Shown here: piece after piece, positions 15,060 through 25,016 of the stretch
Layout: each line of letters begins with the position of its first letter
Numbering within the stretch: position 1 is the first letter of the stretch
Assembly: GCA_036015235.1 (NCBI GenBank)
Contig: CP107926.1
Span: forward strand, 3,476,001 to 3,540,000
Reading direction: 5' to 3'
Origin: Streptomyces sp. NBC_00433
GTDB taxonomy: Bacteria > Actinomycetota > Actinomycetes > Streptomycetales > Streptomycetaceae
DNA length: 64,000 nucleotides
Made by a program: the position numbers and the translations under genes
Notes under the pieces: generated by a model
Database searches by the model: none
Seen by the model: the letters and a program-made list of their open reading frames with translations, nothing else
What the model was told of the DNA's origin: nothing

Positions 15060-17207
15060 ATGACGTACCTCTCATTCCCGCGGCAGCACGCACGGACGCA
15101 GCGGTTCAGTCTGGGGGCGCCGCGGGCCTTCGCGGTCGCGCCCGGGGGCGAGCGGGTGGCCTTCCTGCGGTCGCGGTCGGGTACGGACACCGCCCAACTG
15201 CTGTGGGTGCTCGACCTGCCGGCGGCGGGCGAGGGGGCCCCTGGCGAGCGTGTGGCGGCCGACCCGGTGGCGCTGCTGGGCGGTTCGCCCGAGGACCTGC
15301 CGGCGGCCGAGAGGGCCCGCAGGGAGCGCAGCAGGGAGGGTTCCGCGGGCGTGGTGGCCTATGCGGTGGACGGCGCCGTGGCGGTCGCCGCCTTCGCGCT
15401 GTCGGGGCGGCTGTTCACCGCCTCGCTGCTGCCCGGCGGCGGCGGTGCGCGCGAGGTGGCGGTGCCGGGTCCCGTGGTGGACCCGCGGCCGTCGCCGGAC
15501 GGCCGGTGGGTGGCCTTCGCGGCGGGGGGCGCGCTGCGGGTGGTCGCGGCGGACGGCGCGGGCGAGCGCGCCCTTGCCGAGCCCGACGGCGACCAGGTGT
15601 CGTGGGGGCTCGCGGAATTCGTCGCGGCCGAGGAGATGGGCCGCTCCAGGGGCTTCTGGTGGGCGCCGGACAGCTCCGCGCTGCTGGCCGCCAGGGTGGA
15701 CGAGTCGGGGGTGGCGCGGCGCTGGATCTCCGAGCCCTCGCAGCCCGACCGGGCCCCGGTCGAGGTGGCCTATCCGGCGGCGGGCACGGCCAACGCCGAG
15801 GTGTCGCTGGCGCTGCTCGGCCTCGACGGCAGCCGGCGGGACGTGACGTGGGACCGGGAGCGCTTCCCGTATCTGGCGGCGGTGCACTGGACGGCCGCGG
15901 GGCCGCCGGTGCTGCTGGTCCAGGCGCGCGACCAGCGCACCCAGCACTACCTGACGGTGGACCTCGCGACGGGTGCGACCAGCACCGCGGTCGCCGAGGA
16001 AGATCGAATTTGGCTTGATCTTTTCCCCGGGGTTCCGGCTCTGCGGCCCGACGGGACACTGCTGCGGATCACGGACGTGGACGGCGTCCGGGTGCTGATG
16101 GCGGGTGAGGCCGCCCTGACGGGCGGCGAGTTGCATGTGCGGGCGCTGCTGGACGCGGGCGGCGACGACATCCTGGTCAGCGCCTCGGCGGGTCCTGACG
16201 CCGCCGACCCGCAGACCGGGCAGATCCACGTCCACCGGGTGACCGCGGAGGGTCCTGTCCGCGTCACGGAGGAGCCGGGGGTGCATTCGGCGGTGCGCGC
16301 GGGCGAGGTCACCGTGCTGGTCTCCGCGGTGCCCGACCGCCCGGGTGCGGCGGTCCGCGTCCTGCGCGCGGGGCGCCAGGTCGCCGAGGTGGCCTCGTAC
16401 GCCGAGACGCCGTCGCTGACCGCCCGGGTGCGCTTCGCCGAGGCCGGGAAGCGGAAGATCCCGTGTGCGGTGCTGCTGCCCTCCGGCTATGCCGAGGGCG
16501 ACGGCCCGCTGCCGGTGCTGATGGACCCGTACGGGGGTCCGCACGGCCAGCGCGTGGTGGCCGCGCACAACCCGCACCTGGTCTCGCAGTGGTTCGCCGA
16601 CCAGGGCTTCGCGGTGGTCGTGGCGGACGGGCGCGGGACCCCCGGGCGCTCCCCCGGGTGGGAGAAGGGCATTTCCGGCGGCCGGCTCGCCGAGGTGGTC
16701 CTCGACGACCAGATCGACGCGCTGCACGCGCTCGCGGAGGACTTCCCGCTCGACCTCGGCCGGGTCGCGATCCGCGGCTGGTCCTTCGGCGGCACTCTGG
16801 CCGCGCTCGCGGTGCTGCGCCGCCCGGACGTCTTCCACGCGGGGGTCGCGGGCGCCCCGCTGACCGACCAGCGGCTCTACGACACGCACTACACCGAGCG
16901 CTACCTCGGCCACCCGGACGAGCAGGCGGAGGCCTACGACCTCAACTCGGTCGTGACCGCCGACGGCATCCCCCAGCTCGCCTCCCCCGCGCGGCCTTTG
17001 ATGATCGTTCACGGCTTCGCCGACGACAACGTGCTGGTGGCGAACACCCTCCGGCTGTCCTCGGCCCTGCTGGCGGCCGGCCGGCCCCACGAGGTCCTCC
17101 CGCTGTCGGGCGGCGTCACGCACATGACCCCCCAGGAGCAGGTCGCGGAGAACCTGCTGCTCCTCCAGGTCGACTTCCTCCGCCGCTCGCTCGCCACGGG
17201 GGCCTGA
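15060..17207 (+). CDS. S9 family prolyl oligopeptidase/dipeptidyl peptidase IV-like
   Basis: Serine peptidase of 715 residues. Residues 1-440 form a WD-like beta-propeller (DPP IV N-terminal type; e.g. SWGLAEFVAAEEMGRSRGFW, WAPDSSALLAARVDESGV). Residues 450-715 form an alpha/beta-hydrolase. The catalytic triad is visible: Ser575 in RGWSFGG, Asp655 in GFADDNV and His688 in GGVTHMT. The preserved EE pair (AAEEM) is the DPP IV-type N-terminus-binding site, so release of dipeptides from peptide N-termini is plausible. There is no signal peptide, so it is probably cytosolic. It sits immediately before three oligopeptide importers, consistent with breakdown of imported peptides, though that link is inference. 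Start chosen at the ATG seven bases after TACTGT. Confidence 0.9.
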   Translation: MTYLSFPRQHARTQRFSLGAPRAFAVAPGGERVAFLRSRSGTDTAQLLWVLDLPAAGEGAPGERVAADPVALLGGSPEDLPAAERARRERSREGSAGVVAYAVDGAVAVAAFALSGRLFTASLLPGGGGAREVAVPGPVVDPRPSPDGRWVAFAAGGALRVVAADGAGERALAEPDGDQVSWGLAEFVAAEEMGRSRGFWWAPDSSALLAARVDESGVARRWISEPSQPDRAPVEVAYPAAGTANAEVSLALLGLDGSRRDVTWDRERFPYLAAVHWTAAGPPVLLVQARDQRTQHYLTVDLATGATSTAVAEEDRIWLDLFPGVPALRPDGTLLRITDVDGVRVLMAGEAALTGGELHVRALLDAGGDDILVSASAGPDAADPQTGQIHVHRVTAEGPVRVTEEPGVHSAVRAGEVTVLVSAVPDRPGAAVRVLRAGRQVAEVASYAETPSLTARVRFAEAGKRKIPCAVLLPSGYAEGDGPLPVLMDPYGGPHGQRVVAAHNPHLVSQWFADQGFAVVVADGRGTPGRSPGWEKGISGGRLAEVVLDDQIDALHALAEDFPLDLGRVAIRGWSFGGTLAALAVLRRPDVFHAGVAGAPLTDQRLYDTHYTERYLGHPDEQAEAYDLNSVVTADGIPQLASPARPLMIVHGFADDNVLVANTLRLSSALLAAGRPHEVLPLSGGVTHMTPQEQVAENLLLLQVDFLRRSLATGA

Positions 17208-17227
17208 CCCTCCGCCTCTCGGCCACT

Positions 17228-17264
17228 GCCCCCTCCGACCCTGTCGGAGGGGGCTTTCGTTTTT
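17228..17264 (+). terminator. Strong intrinsic terminator after the S9 peptidase
   Basis: A perfect 12-bp stem (GCCCCCTCCGAC / GTCGGAGGGGGC) with a 3-base loop, followed by TTTCGTTTTT. It is one of the few hairpins here with a real T-run. It isolates the peptidase from the transporter operon downstream. Confidence 0.92.
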
Positions 17265-17596
17265 CCGGGGGCGAGTCGGGGTACCCCCAGGCGAAGGTCC
17301 GGCCGAGCAGGCGTACGGACAGCAAGACGGGGGGTCCGTATATCGGTCAGACGACAGTCAAGTTGCCCGCATGTTAACGCGTTTGGTCCGGACAAGTCCG
17401 ACAAGCCCGCTCCGCCAGAGGGTTGTCAAGCACATCCGGAAGACGATCTGCTCAATGTTCGCTCAAGAAGCAGTCGGTCACGCTTTCTTCCTTCCGCACC
17501 CTCTTGACTGGAAGTTGCTTTCATTGCGACAGTCCGGGCAACTCGCGACGCGCCAACCCGTCGCGCCGTCCCATTACCGTTGCGGGGGCTATCGCG
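17265..17596 (+). promoter_or_regulatory. Leader/promoter region of the + strand oligopeptide ABC operon
   Basis: No gene is supported in these 330 bases. The first 40 contain a fragment of the intergenic repeat (GGGGTACCCCCAGGCGAAGG near 17279). The remainder is more AT-rich than the flanks. TTGACT near 17503, followed 18 bases later by GACAGT, is a possible promoter. GCGGGGG lies about nine bases before the first ATG as a ribosome binding site. Confidence 0.4.
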
Positions 17597-18622
17597 ATGA
17601 CGAGTTCCACCGAGACCACGGTCTCCGGTCCGCCCGGGGAACCGGATGAGATCACCACCGCCGATGTCGCGGTGCCGGCCGAGCTGGTCGGATGGTCGCC
17701 AGGCCAGTTGATGTGGCGACGGTTCAAACGAGACCGCGCCGGGGTCATCTCGGCCTACGTGGTCGGGTTCTTCTTCGTGGTCGCGATCCTCGCGCCGGTC
17801 ATCTCGAAGCTCTACGGCAAGGACCCGTACACGCTGTACGGGCAGAACGAGCCGGGCGTGCTCAACGACTTCGGCTACCCGATCGCGCCGAACGGCGGCG
17901 TGAGCGGCAAGTTCTGGTTCGGCGTCGAGCCGAACCTCGGGCGGGACGTCTTCATGCAGCTGGTCTACGGGATCCGCACCTCGCTGAGCATCGCGCTCGC
18001 GGTGACGATCGCCGTGACCGTCACCGCGATCCTGCTGGGCATCTCGGCCGGCTACCTCGGCGGCAAGATGGACTACTTCGTCGGCCGGATCACCGACCTG
18101 CTGATGGCCTTCCCCGCGCAGCTGTTCTTCGTCGCCGTCATGCCGGTGGTGACCGCGCTCTTCGTGAGCCCGGTCAACGAGACGCCGACGTATCTGCGGG
18201 TGGTCGCGCTGATCGCGGTGCAGTGGTTCCTCGGCTGGATGGGCCTGTCCCGGCTGCTGCGCGGTCAGGTACTGAGCCTGCGGGAACGGGAGTTCATCGA
18301 GGCGGCCCGGGTCACCGGGGCCTCGTCGTGGCGCATCGTCCGCCGCGAACTGCTGCCGAACCTGGTGACGCCGATCCTGGTGCAGAGCACTCTGATGCTG
18401 CCGACCTTCGTGACCGCGGAAGCCGGACTGTCGTTCCTCGGTGTGGGGCTCGTGGAGCCCACGCCCGACTGGGGACGGATGTTCGCACGCGGCGCCGAGG
18501 TCTACCAGAACGACCTCACTTACATGTTCTTCCCCGGCATCGCGATGGTGGTCTTCATCGTCGCCTTCAACCTGCTCGGGGACTCGGTCCGGGACGCTTT
18601 CGACCCGAAGGCCGCTCGTTAG
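17597..18622 (+). CDS. Oligopeptide ABC transporter permease (DppC-like; BldKA-position)
   Basis: Integral membrane permease of 341 residues, first gene of a five-gene importer. Around six hydrophobic segments are visible, starting with GVISAYVVGFFFVVAILAPV. The binding-protein-dependent transport EAA loop is FIEAARVTGASSWRIVRREL near 230. It carries the DppC-type N-terminal domain with a large periplasmic loop (KDPYTLYGQNEPG...). It ends LGDSVRDAFDPKAAR, the usual OppC-family C-terminus. The gene order here (permease, binding protein, permease, two ATPases) is that of the S. coelicolor bldKA-E locus, needed there for aerial mycelium formation. Orthology is inferred from order and binding-protein length, not proven. 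Confidence 0.88.
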   Translation: MTSSTETTVSGPPGEPDEITTADVAVPAELVGWSPGQLMWRRFKRDRAGVISAYVVGFFFVVAILAPVISKLYGKDPYTLYGQNEPGVLNDFGYPIAPNGGVSGKFWFGVEPNLGRDVFMQLVYGIRTSLSIALAVTIAVTVTAILLGISAGYLGGKMDYFVGRITDLLMAFPAQLFFVAVMPVVTALFVSPVNETPTYLRVVALIAVQWFLGWMGLSRLLRGQVLSLREREFIEAARVTGASSWRIVRRELLPNLVTPILVQSTLMLPTFVTAEAGLSFLGVGLVEPTPDWGRMFARGAEVYQNDLTYMFFPGIAMVVFIVAFNLLGDSVRDAFDPKAAR

Positions 18623-18707
18623 GGACACCGTTGTGGGGGCGGCGTCGCCCCGCACCGGGCCGATAAGGCAGCTCACAGCATCAACGGACAGGGGTGCAAC
18701 AACCGAT

Positions 18708-20522
18708 ATGAGACTCTACGTGCGTAGAACCCGGGCCGCACTGGTGGCGGTCGCCGCCGGCGCGCTGGTCCTCACCGCATGCAGCAGTGGCGGGGGTGGT
18801 GGTGACAAGACCACCGAGAACAAGGACGCGAGGGCCAAGCAGAGCAAGAGTGCCCAGCAGCTGGCGTCCCAGATCAGCTTCGGTGACGACGCCGCATCGA
18901 AGGGTCCGGCCGAGCCCGTCCCGGGCGCGGTGAGCGGCGGCACGATGAACGTGCTGGAGCGCGACAGCTACACCCACCTCGACCCGGCCCAGATCTACGT
19001 GTCGAACGAGGGCCAGCTCGCGACCCTGATCCACCGCGGCCTGACGTCGTACAAGCTGGACAACGCCGGCAAGTACACGGTGGTCGGCGACCTGGCCACC
19101 AACAGCGGTGAGCAGTCGGACGGCGGCAAGACCTGGACTTACCACCTCAAGGACGGCATCAAGTTCCAGGACGGAACGCCGATCACGTCCAAGGACATCC
19201 GGTGGTCGGTGGAGCGGATGTTCGCCCCGTTCGTGACCAACGGCCCGGCCTACCTCCAGCAGTGGCTGGCCAACGTCAGCGGCACCGACTACCGCAAGCT
19301 GCTGCCGGACGGCCCGTACAAGGGCAAGCACCTGCCGGACACGCTGCTGGCCACGCCGGACGCGAAGACCATCGTCTTCCACTTCCCGAAGCCGGAGACC
19401 GACACCCCGTACCTGTTCGCGATGCCGGGCTACTCGGTGGTCGACTCGGCGAAGGACACCCAGCTCAAGTACGACAAGACGCCGGTCGCCTCGGGTCCGT
19501 ACATGATCAAGTCCTTCGACCAGGGCAAGTCGATGACCCTGGTGAAGAACCCCAACTGGGACCCGACCACCGACGCGAGCCGCCACCAGTACGTGGACTC
19601 CTTCGCGATCACGTTCAACCACCAGAACGAGGACTCCACCAAGCGGCTGATGTCCGACTCGGGTGAGAACCAGACCTCGGTCAGCTTCGACAACACCGTC
19701 GACACCGACAACACCCCGACCGTGGTCGGCACTCCGGCGATCTACAAGCGGACGGTGGCCGGCTACCAGCCCTTCGTCGGCCAGGTCGCCTTCAACATGA
19801 AGAAGATCACCGACATCAACATCCGCAAGGCGCTGGCGCTGGCGATCCCGACCAAGGCCGTCTACCAGGCGCTCGGCGCGTCCTACGGCGCCGAGTACGC
19901 GGGCGGCTTCATCAGCCCGGCGCTGGCCGGCTACCAGAAGGCCGACCCGCTGGGCAAGATCGCCAACCCCAACGGCGACCAGGTCGCGGCCAAGAAGATC
20001 CTCACCGACGCGGGCAAGCTGAACACCAAGATCACCTACGCGTACATCAACACCACCGCGGGCCAGACGTACTCCGTGACGATCGCCGCCGCCCTGAAGG
20101 CCGCCGGCTTCGACGTGCAGCGCAAGGAGCTGCCGTCCGACACGTACTACGACCTGATCGGCAAGGTGGACAACCCGTACGACATCTACGCGTCCGCGTG
20201 GGGTGCCGACTGGCCGAGCGCCCTGACGGTGATCCCGCCGGTCTTCGACGGCCGGACCATCGCTGACCAGGCGCCCAACTACGGGCACGTCAACGACGCG
20301 CACGTGAACAGCGAGATCGACCGGATCGAGACCCTCACCGACCCTGCAGCGGCGGCCAAGGCCTGGTTCGACCTCAACACCTACCTGATGACCAAGGTCA
20401 TCCCGGGTGTCCCGACCGTCTACTACAAGGAGCTGCAGCTGTTCGGCTCCAAGATCGGCGGGGCTGTCTACAACAACATGTCCGCCGGCATCGACGCCAC
20501 CAAGCTCTACCTCAAGCCGTAA
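18708..20522 (+). CDS. Oligopeptide-binding lipoprotein of the + strand ABC importer (BldKB-like)
   Basis: Extracytoplasmic family 5 (cluster C) solute-binding protein of 604 residues. The lipobox is LTAC with Cys25 as the lipidated residue, followed by a Gly/Ser linker. Family landmarks are GGTMNVLERDSYTHLDPAQI near 70, TWTYHLKDGIKFQDGTPITSKDIRWSVERMF in two parts near 140-170, and the NIRKALALAIP segment near 370. S. coelicolor BldKB is also about 600 residues, whereas the two other binding proteins of this window are about 550. It would capture extracellular oligopeptides for the permeases encoded on either side. A weak CAGGGG lies about 16 bases before the ATG. A long hairpin follows the stop codon. 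Confidence 0.9.
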   Translation: MRLYVRRTRAALVAVAAGALVLTACSSGGGGGDKTTENKDARAKQSKSAQQLASQISFGDDAASKGPAEPVPGAVSGGTMNVLERDSYTHLDPAQIYVSNEGQLATLIHRGLTSYKLDNAGKYTVVGDLATNSGEQSDGGKTWTYHLKDGIKFQDGTPITSKDIRWSVERMFAPFVTNGPAYLQQWLANVSGTDYRKLLPDGPYKGKHLPDTLLATPDAKTIVFHFPKPETDTPYLFAMPGYSVVDSAKDTQLKYDKTPVASGPYMIKSFDQGKSMTLVKNPNWDPTTDASRHQYVDSFAITFNHQNEDSTKRLMSDSGENQTSVSFDNTVDTDNTPTVVGTPAIYKRTVAGYQPFVGQVAFNMKKITDINIRKALALAIPTKAVYQALGASYGAEYAGGFISPALAGYQKADPLGKIANPNGDQVAAKKILTDAGKLNTKITYAYINTTAGQTYSVTIAAALKAAGFDVQRKELPSDTYYDLIGKVDNPYDIYASAWGADWPSALTVIPPVFDGRTIADQAPNYGHVNDAHVNSEIDRIETLTDPAAAAKAWFDLNTYLMTKVIPGVPTVYYKELQLFGSKIGGAVYNNMSAGIDATKLYLKP

Positions 20523-20536
20523 GCGCCGGCATGATG

Positions 20537-20575
20537 CCCCGGTGGAGCCGGACACCGTCCGGCTCCACCGGGGCG
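20537..20575 (+). terminator. Intra-operon hairpin after the binding-protein gene
   Basis: A perfect 18-bp stem (GCCCCGGTGGAGCCGGAC and its complement) with a 3-base loop, 15 bases after the binding-protein stop and without a T-run. It lies inside the operon, so it more likely acts as an attenuator or mRNA 3'-end stabiliser that raises binding-protein over permease expression. Confidence 0.7.
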
Positions 20576-20621
20576 CCGCCGGATCCACCACCGCCGCCGT
20601 CCTCAGAGAGCTGCGACCGCC

Positions 20622-21599
20622 ATGCTTCGATTCCTCGTCCGCCGGACGCTCGGCGCTGTGGTCATTCTGCTGTTCATCAGCGCCTTCACGTTCCTGCTGT
20701 TCTTCGCGATACCGCATGATCCGGCGCTGCTGTCCTGCGGTAAGAACTGCACCCCGGACAACCTCAAGATCATCCACCACAACCTGGGCCTCGACCACCC
20801 GGTGCCGGTGCAGTACTACCACTACATGGTGCGGATCTTCACCGGTCACCGCTTCTCGACCGGCAACTGCCCCGCGCCCTGCTTCGGCTACTCCTTCGCC
20901 AACAGCGAGCCGGTGTGGCCGACCCTGATGGACCGGCTGCCCACGACGCTGTCGCTGGCGCTCGGCTCCATGGTGGTCTTCCTGCTCTTCGGCCTCGGCA
21001 CCGGCATGCTCGCCGCCTGGAAGCGCGGCACGCTGGTCGACAAGGTCTTCAGCTCCGCGTCGCTGGTCCTCAGCTCGATGCAGATCTACTTCGTCGGCCC
21101 GATCGTGCTGGCCCTGCTGGTCTACAACAACCACATCCTGGACCAGCCCAAGTACGTCCCGATCACCCAGAGTCCGATCTCCTGGTTCAGCGGCCTGCTC
21201 ATCCCGTGGTGCGTGCTGTCGATCCTGTTCACCGCGAACTACACCCGTATGGCGCGCTCCACGATGATCGAGCAGCTCCAGGAGGAGCACGTCCGCACCG
21301 CCCGTGCCAAGGGCATGTCCAGCGCCTATGTCTTCTTCCGCTACGCCTGGCGCGGATCGCTGATCCCGATCGTCACCATCCTGGGCATCGACCTGGGGTC
21401 GCTGCTCGGCGGCGCGATGATCACCGAGTACACCTTCCAGCTCACCGGCCTCGGGCGGCTGGCGATCGACTCGGTGAACAAGACCGATCTGCCCATGCTC
21501 ATGGGCGTGATGCTCTTCAGCGCCGCCCTGATCGTCCTTTTCAACATCCTCGTGGACGCCGCCTACGCGTTCATCGACCCGCGCGTGCGGCTGTCCTAG
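20622..21599 (+). CDS. Oligopeptide ABC transporter permease (DppB-like; BldKC-position)
   Basis: Integral membrane permease of 325 residues with six predicted helices. The N-terminus (LRFLVRRTLGAVVILLFISA) is the standard OppB/DppB start. A large outer loop follows (PHDPALLSCGKNCTPDNL), containing a CGKNC pair not typical of OppB and probably a disulfide. The EAA loop is EEHVRTARAKGMSSAYVFFR near 230. The end (LVDAAYAFIDPRVRLS) matches the family. It pairs with the DppC-like product encoded upstream to form the membrane channel. It lies between the post-binding-protein hairpin and the first ATPase gene. Confidence 0.9.
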   Translation: MLRFLVRRTLGAVVILLFISAFTFLLFFAIPHDPALLSCGKNCTPDNLKIIHHNLGLDHPVPVQYYHYMVRIFTGHRFSTGNCPAPCFGYSFANSEPVWPTLMDRLPTTLSLALGSMVVFLLFGLGTGMLAAWKRGTLVDKVFSSASLVLSSMQIYFVGPIVLALLVYNNHILDQPKYVPITQSPISWFSGLLIPWCVLSILFTANYTRMARSTMIEQLQEEHVRTARAKGMSSAYVFFRYAWRGSLIPIVTILGIDLGSLLGGAMITEYTFQLTGLGRLAIDSVNKTDLPMLMGVMLFSAALIVLFNILVDAAYAFIDPRVRLS

Positions 21600-21609
21600 G
21601 AGACCGTCA

Positions 21610-22680
21610 GTGACCACCATGACCAAACCGGAGGAATCCGCAGAGGGTGCCACCCCGGCCGCGTCCGACGCCTTCTTGTCGGTACGCGACCTGTACGTGC
21701 GCTTCTCCACCGAGGACGGCGTCGTCAAGGCCGTGGACGGGCTGTCGTTCGACCTGCGCCGCGGCCAGACGCTGGGCATCGTCGGCGAGTCGGGCTCCGG
21801 CAAGTCGGTGACCAACCTGACCGTGCTGGGGCTGCACAACCCGGCCACCACGGAGGTGGCGGGCGAGATCCTGCTGGACGGCGAGGAACTGACGGGGGCG
21901 GGCAACCGCACCCTGGAACGGCTGCGCGGCGACAAGATGGCGATGATCTTCCAGGACTCGCTGACCGCCCTGTCGCCCTATTACACGATCGGGCGGCAGA
22001 TCGCCGAGCCGTATATGAAGCACCGGGGCGTCAGCAAGCGGGAGGGCCGGCAGCGGGCCATCGAGATGCTGGAGAAGGTCGGCATCCCGCAGCCCAAGCT
22101 GCGGGTGGACGACTATCCGCACCAGTTCTCCGGCGGTATGCGGCAGCGGGCGATGATCGCGATGGCGCTGGTGTGCAACCCGGACCTGCTGATCGCCGAC
22201 GAGCCGACCACCGCGCTGGACGTGACCGTGCAGGCGCAGATCCTCGACCTGCTCAAGGACCTCCAGCAGGAGTTCGGCTCGGCGATCATCCTGATCACCC
22301 ACGACCTGGGCGTGGTCTCCAACGTCGCCGACGACCTGCTGGTGATGTACGCGGGACGGGCCGTCGAGCGCGGTTCGGTGCGCGAGCTGATCCACTCGCC
22401 GCAGCACCCGTACACCTGGGGCCTGCTGGGGTCGATGCCGCGGCTGATGTCGGACGTGACGGAGCCGCTGACGCCGATCCCGGGGTCGCCGCCGAGCCTG
22501 CTCTCCCCACCGCCGGGCTGCGCCTTCCACCCGCGCTGCGGCTTCACCGACCTGGTCGGCGGCGGCCGCTGCGCCCACGAGCGGCCGGAACTGCCGGACG
22601 GCCGCGGGTCGGCGTGCCATCTCACCGACGACCAGAAGCGGTCCGTGTTCATCGAGACGATTCAGCCGCGGCTCGGCTGA
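21610..22680 (+). CDS. Oligopeptide ABC transporter ATP-binding protein (OppD/DppD type; BldKD-position)
   Basis: Cytosolic ATPase of 356 residues. Walker A is GESGSGKSV near 63, the Q-loop [10 protein letters not shown], signature [14 protein letters not shown] near 175, Walker [13 protein letters not shown] near 198 and H-loop THDLGVV. The C-terminal oligopeptide (oligo_HPY) domain contains four cysteines in the order [11 protein letters not shown] and SACH. The SGGMRQR form of the signature marks the OppD rather than OppF subfamily. GTG is chosen as start because AGGAG precedes it by about seven bases; an ATG lies three codons further in. Only ten bases separate it from the permease gene. 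Confidence 0.92.
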   Translation: MTTMTKPEESAEGATPAASDAFLSVRDLYVRFSTEDGVVKAVDGLSFDLRRGQTLGIVGESGSGKSVTNLTVLGLHNPATTEVAGEILLDGEELTGAGNRTLERLRGDKMAMIFQDSLTALSPYYTIGRQIAEPYMKHRGVSKREGRQRAIEMLEKVGIPQPKLRVDDYPHQFSGGMRQRAMIAMALVCNPDLLIADEPTTALDVTVQAQILDLLKDLQQEFGSAIILITHDLGVVSNVADDLLVMYAGRAVERGSVRELIHSPQHPYTWGLLGSMPRLMSDVTEPLTPIPGSPPSLLSPPPGCAFHPRCGFTDLVGGGRCAHERPELPDGRGSACHLTDDQKRSVFIETIQPRLG

Positions 22681-22720
22681 CCGGTCAGGCCGAGAGAGAA
22701 GAGTGGCAGGCAGGCATCCC

Positions 22721-23851
22721 ATGAGCAACGACATCTCACTGTCCAAGGCGCCGGCGGCGGCCGACCCCGCGGAACCGCCCGGCGAGACCCTGCTGCAGGT
22801 CAGCGGGCTCACCAAGCACTTCCCCGTGATGGGCGGCTTCCCGTTCAAACGCCAGGTCGGCGCGGTGCAGGCGGTGGACGGCATCGACCTGACCGTACGG
22901 GCCGGCGAGAGCTTCGGCCTGGTCGGCGAGTCCGGCTGCGGCAAGTCCACCACCGGGCGGCTGATCACCCGGCTGCTGGAACCCACCGCGGGCAGCATCA
23001 GCTACCGCGGCCAGGAAATCTCGCACGCCACCCGCAAGGAACTGGCGCCGGTCAGGTCCGAGATCCAGATGATCTTCCAGGACCCGTACTCGTCGCTGAA
23101 CCCGCGGCAGACGGTGGGCACCATCATCGGCGGCCCGATGGAGATCAACGCGATCAACCCGCCCGGCGGCCGGGAGAAGCGGGTCCGCGAGCTGCTGGAG
23201 ACCGTCGGCCTCAATCCCGAGCACTTCAACCGCTTCCCGCACGAGTTCTCCGGCGGCCAGCGGCAGCGCATCGGGGTGGCCAGGGCGCTGGCGCTGGAGC
23301 CCAAGCTGATCGTGGCCGACGAACCGGTCTCGGCGCTGGACGTCTCCATCCAGGCCCAGGTGGTCAACCTGCTCCAGCAGGTGCAGCGCGATCTCGGCAT
23401 CGCCTTCCTCTTCATCGCACACGACCTGGCGATCGTCCGGCACTTCTCCGAGCGGGTCGCGGTGATGTACCTGGGCAAGATCGTGGAGGTCGGCGACCGC
23501 GACTCGATCTACCAGCGCCCCCGCCACCCCTACACCCACGCGCTGCTGTCGGCGGTGCCCGAGGTGCAACTGGAGGGCGAGGAGCGCGAGCGGGAGCGTA
23601 TCCGGCTGGCCGGTGACGTGCCGTCGCCGATCAACCCGCCCTCCGGGTGCCGGTTCCGTACGCGCTGCTGGAAGGCCGCGGACAAGTGCGCCACCGAGGA
23701 GCCGCCGCTGATCCAGCTGGGCGGCTCGGAAGAGGGGCACCTGACCGCCTGCCACTTCCCCGAGGAGCCCACGATCGCCGCCCGCGGCGAGGACATCGTG
23801 ATGGACCCGGCACTCGCCGCGATCGAGGACGTCTCCGACCGTCCGATGTGA
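22721..23851 (+). CDS. Oligopeptide ABC transporter ATP-binding protein (OppF/DppF type; BldKE-position)
   Basis: Second ATPase of the importer, 376 residues from the ATG; an in-frame GTG at 22703 is possible. Walker A is [10 protein letters not shown]-loop FQDPYSSLNPRQTVG, signature [14 protein letters not shown], Walker [13 protein letters not shown] and H-loop AHDLAIV. The SGGQRQRIG signature identifies the OppF partner that heterodimerises with the OppD-type subunit. The C-terminal domain again has four cysteines ([13 protein letters not shown]). The gene ends the operon just before a bidirectional terminator shared with the convergent second importer. Confidence 0.91.
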   Translation: MSNDISLSKAPAAADPAEPPGETLLQVSGLTKHFPVMGGFPFKRQVGAVQAVDGIDLTVRAGESFGLVGESGCGKSTTGRLITRLLEPTAGSISYRGQEISHATRKELAPVRSEIQMIFQDPYSSLNPRQTVGTIIGGPMEINAINPPGGREKRVRELLETVGLNPEHFNRFPHEFSGGQRQRIGVARALALEPKLIVADEPVSALDVSIQAQVVNLLQQVQRDLGIAFLFIAHDLAIVRHFSERVAVMYLGKIVEVGDRDSIYQRPRHPYTHALLSAVPEVQLEGEERERERIRLAGDVPSPINPPSGCRFRTRCWKAADKCATEEPPLIQLGGSEEGHLTACHFPEEPTIAARGEDIVMDPALAAIEDVSDRPM

Positions 23852-23854
23852 GCC

Positions 23855-23898
23855 GCCGTACGGACCGCGCCGAACGGCCCCGGCGCGGTCCGTACGGC
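23855..23898. terminator. Bidirectional terminator between two convergent ABC operons
   Basis: A perfect 18-bp stem (GCCGTACGGACCGCGCCG and its complement) with an 8-base loop, four bases after the + strand stop and 32 bases after the - strand stop. It can end both operons. Confidence 0.85.
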
Positions 23899-23930
23899 CC
23901 GGACCCGTACGGGCCCCGCGCGGGCCGGTC

Positions 23931-25016
<1,086 letters not shown>

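Noticed and set aside
18681..21935. A minus-strand open frame of over 1000 codons opposite the BldK-like genes
   Set aside because: Translation is Val/Arg/Asp/Gly-rich without motifs and spans several gene boundaries. The plus strand carries standard transporter genes.
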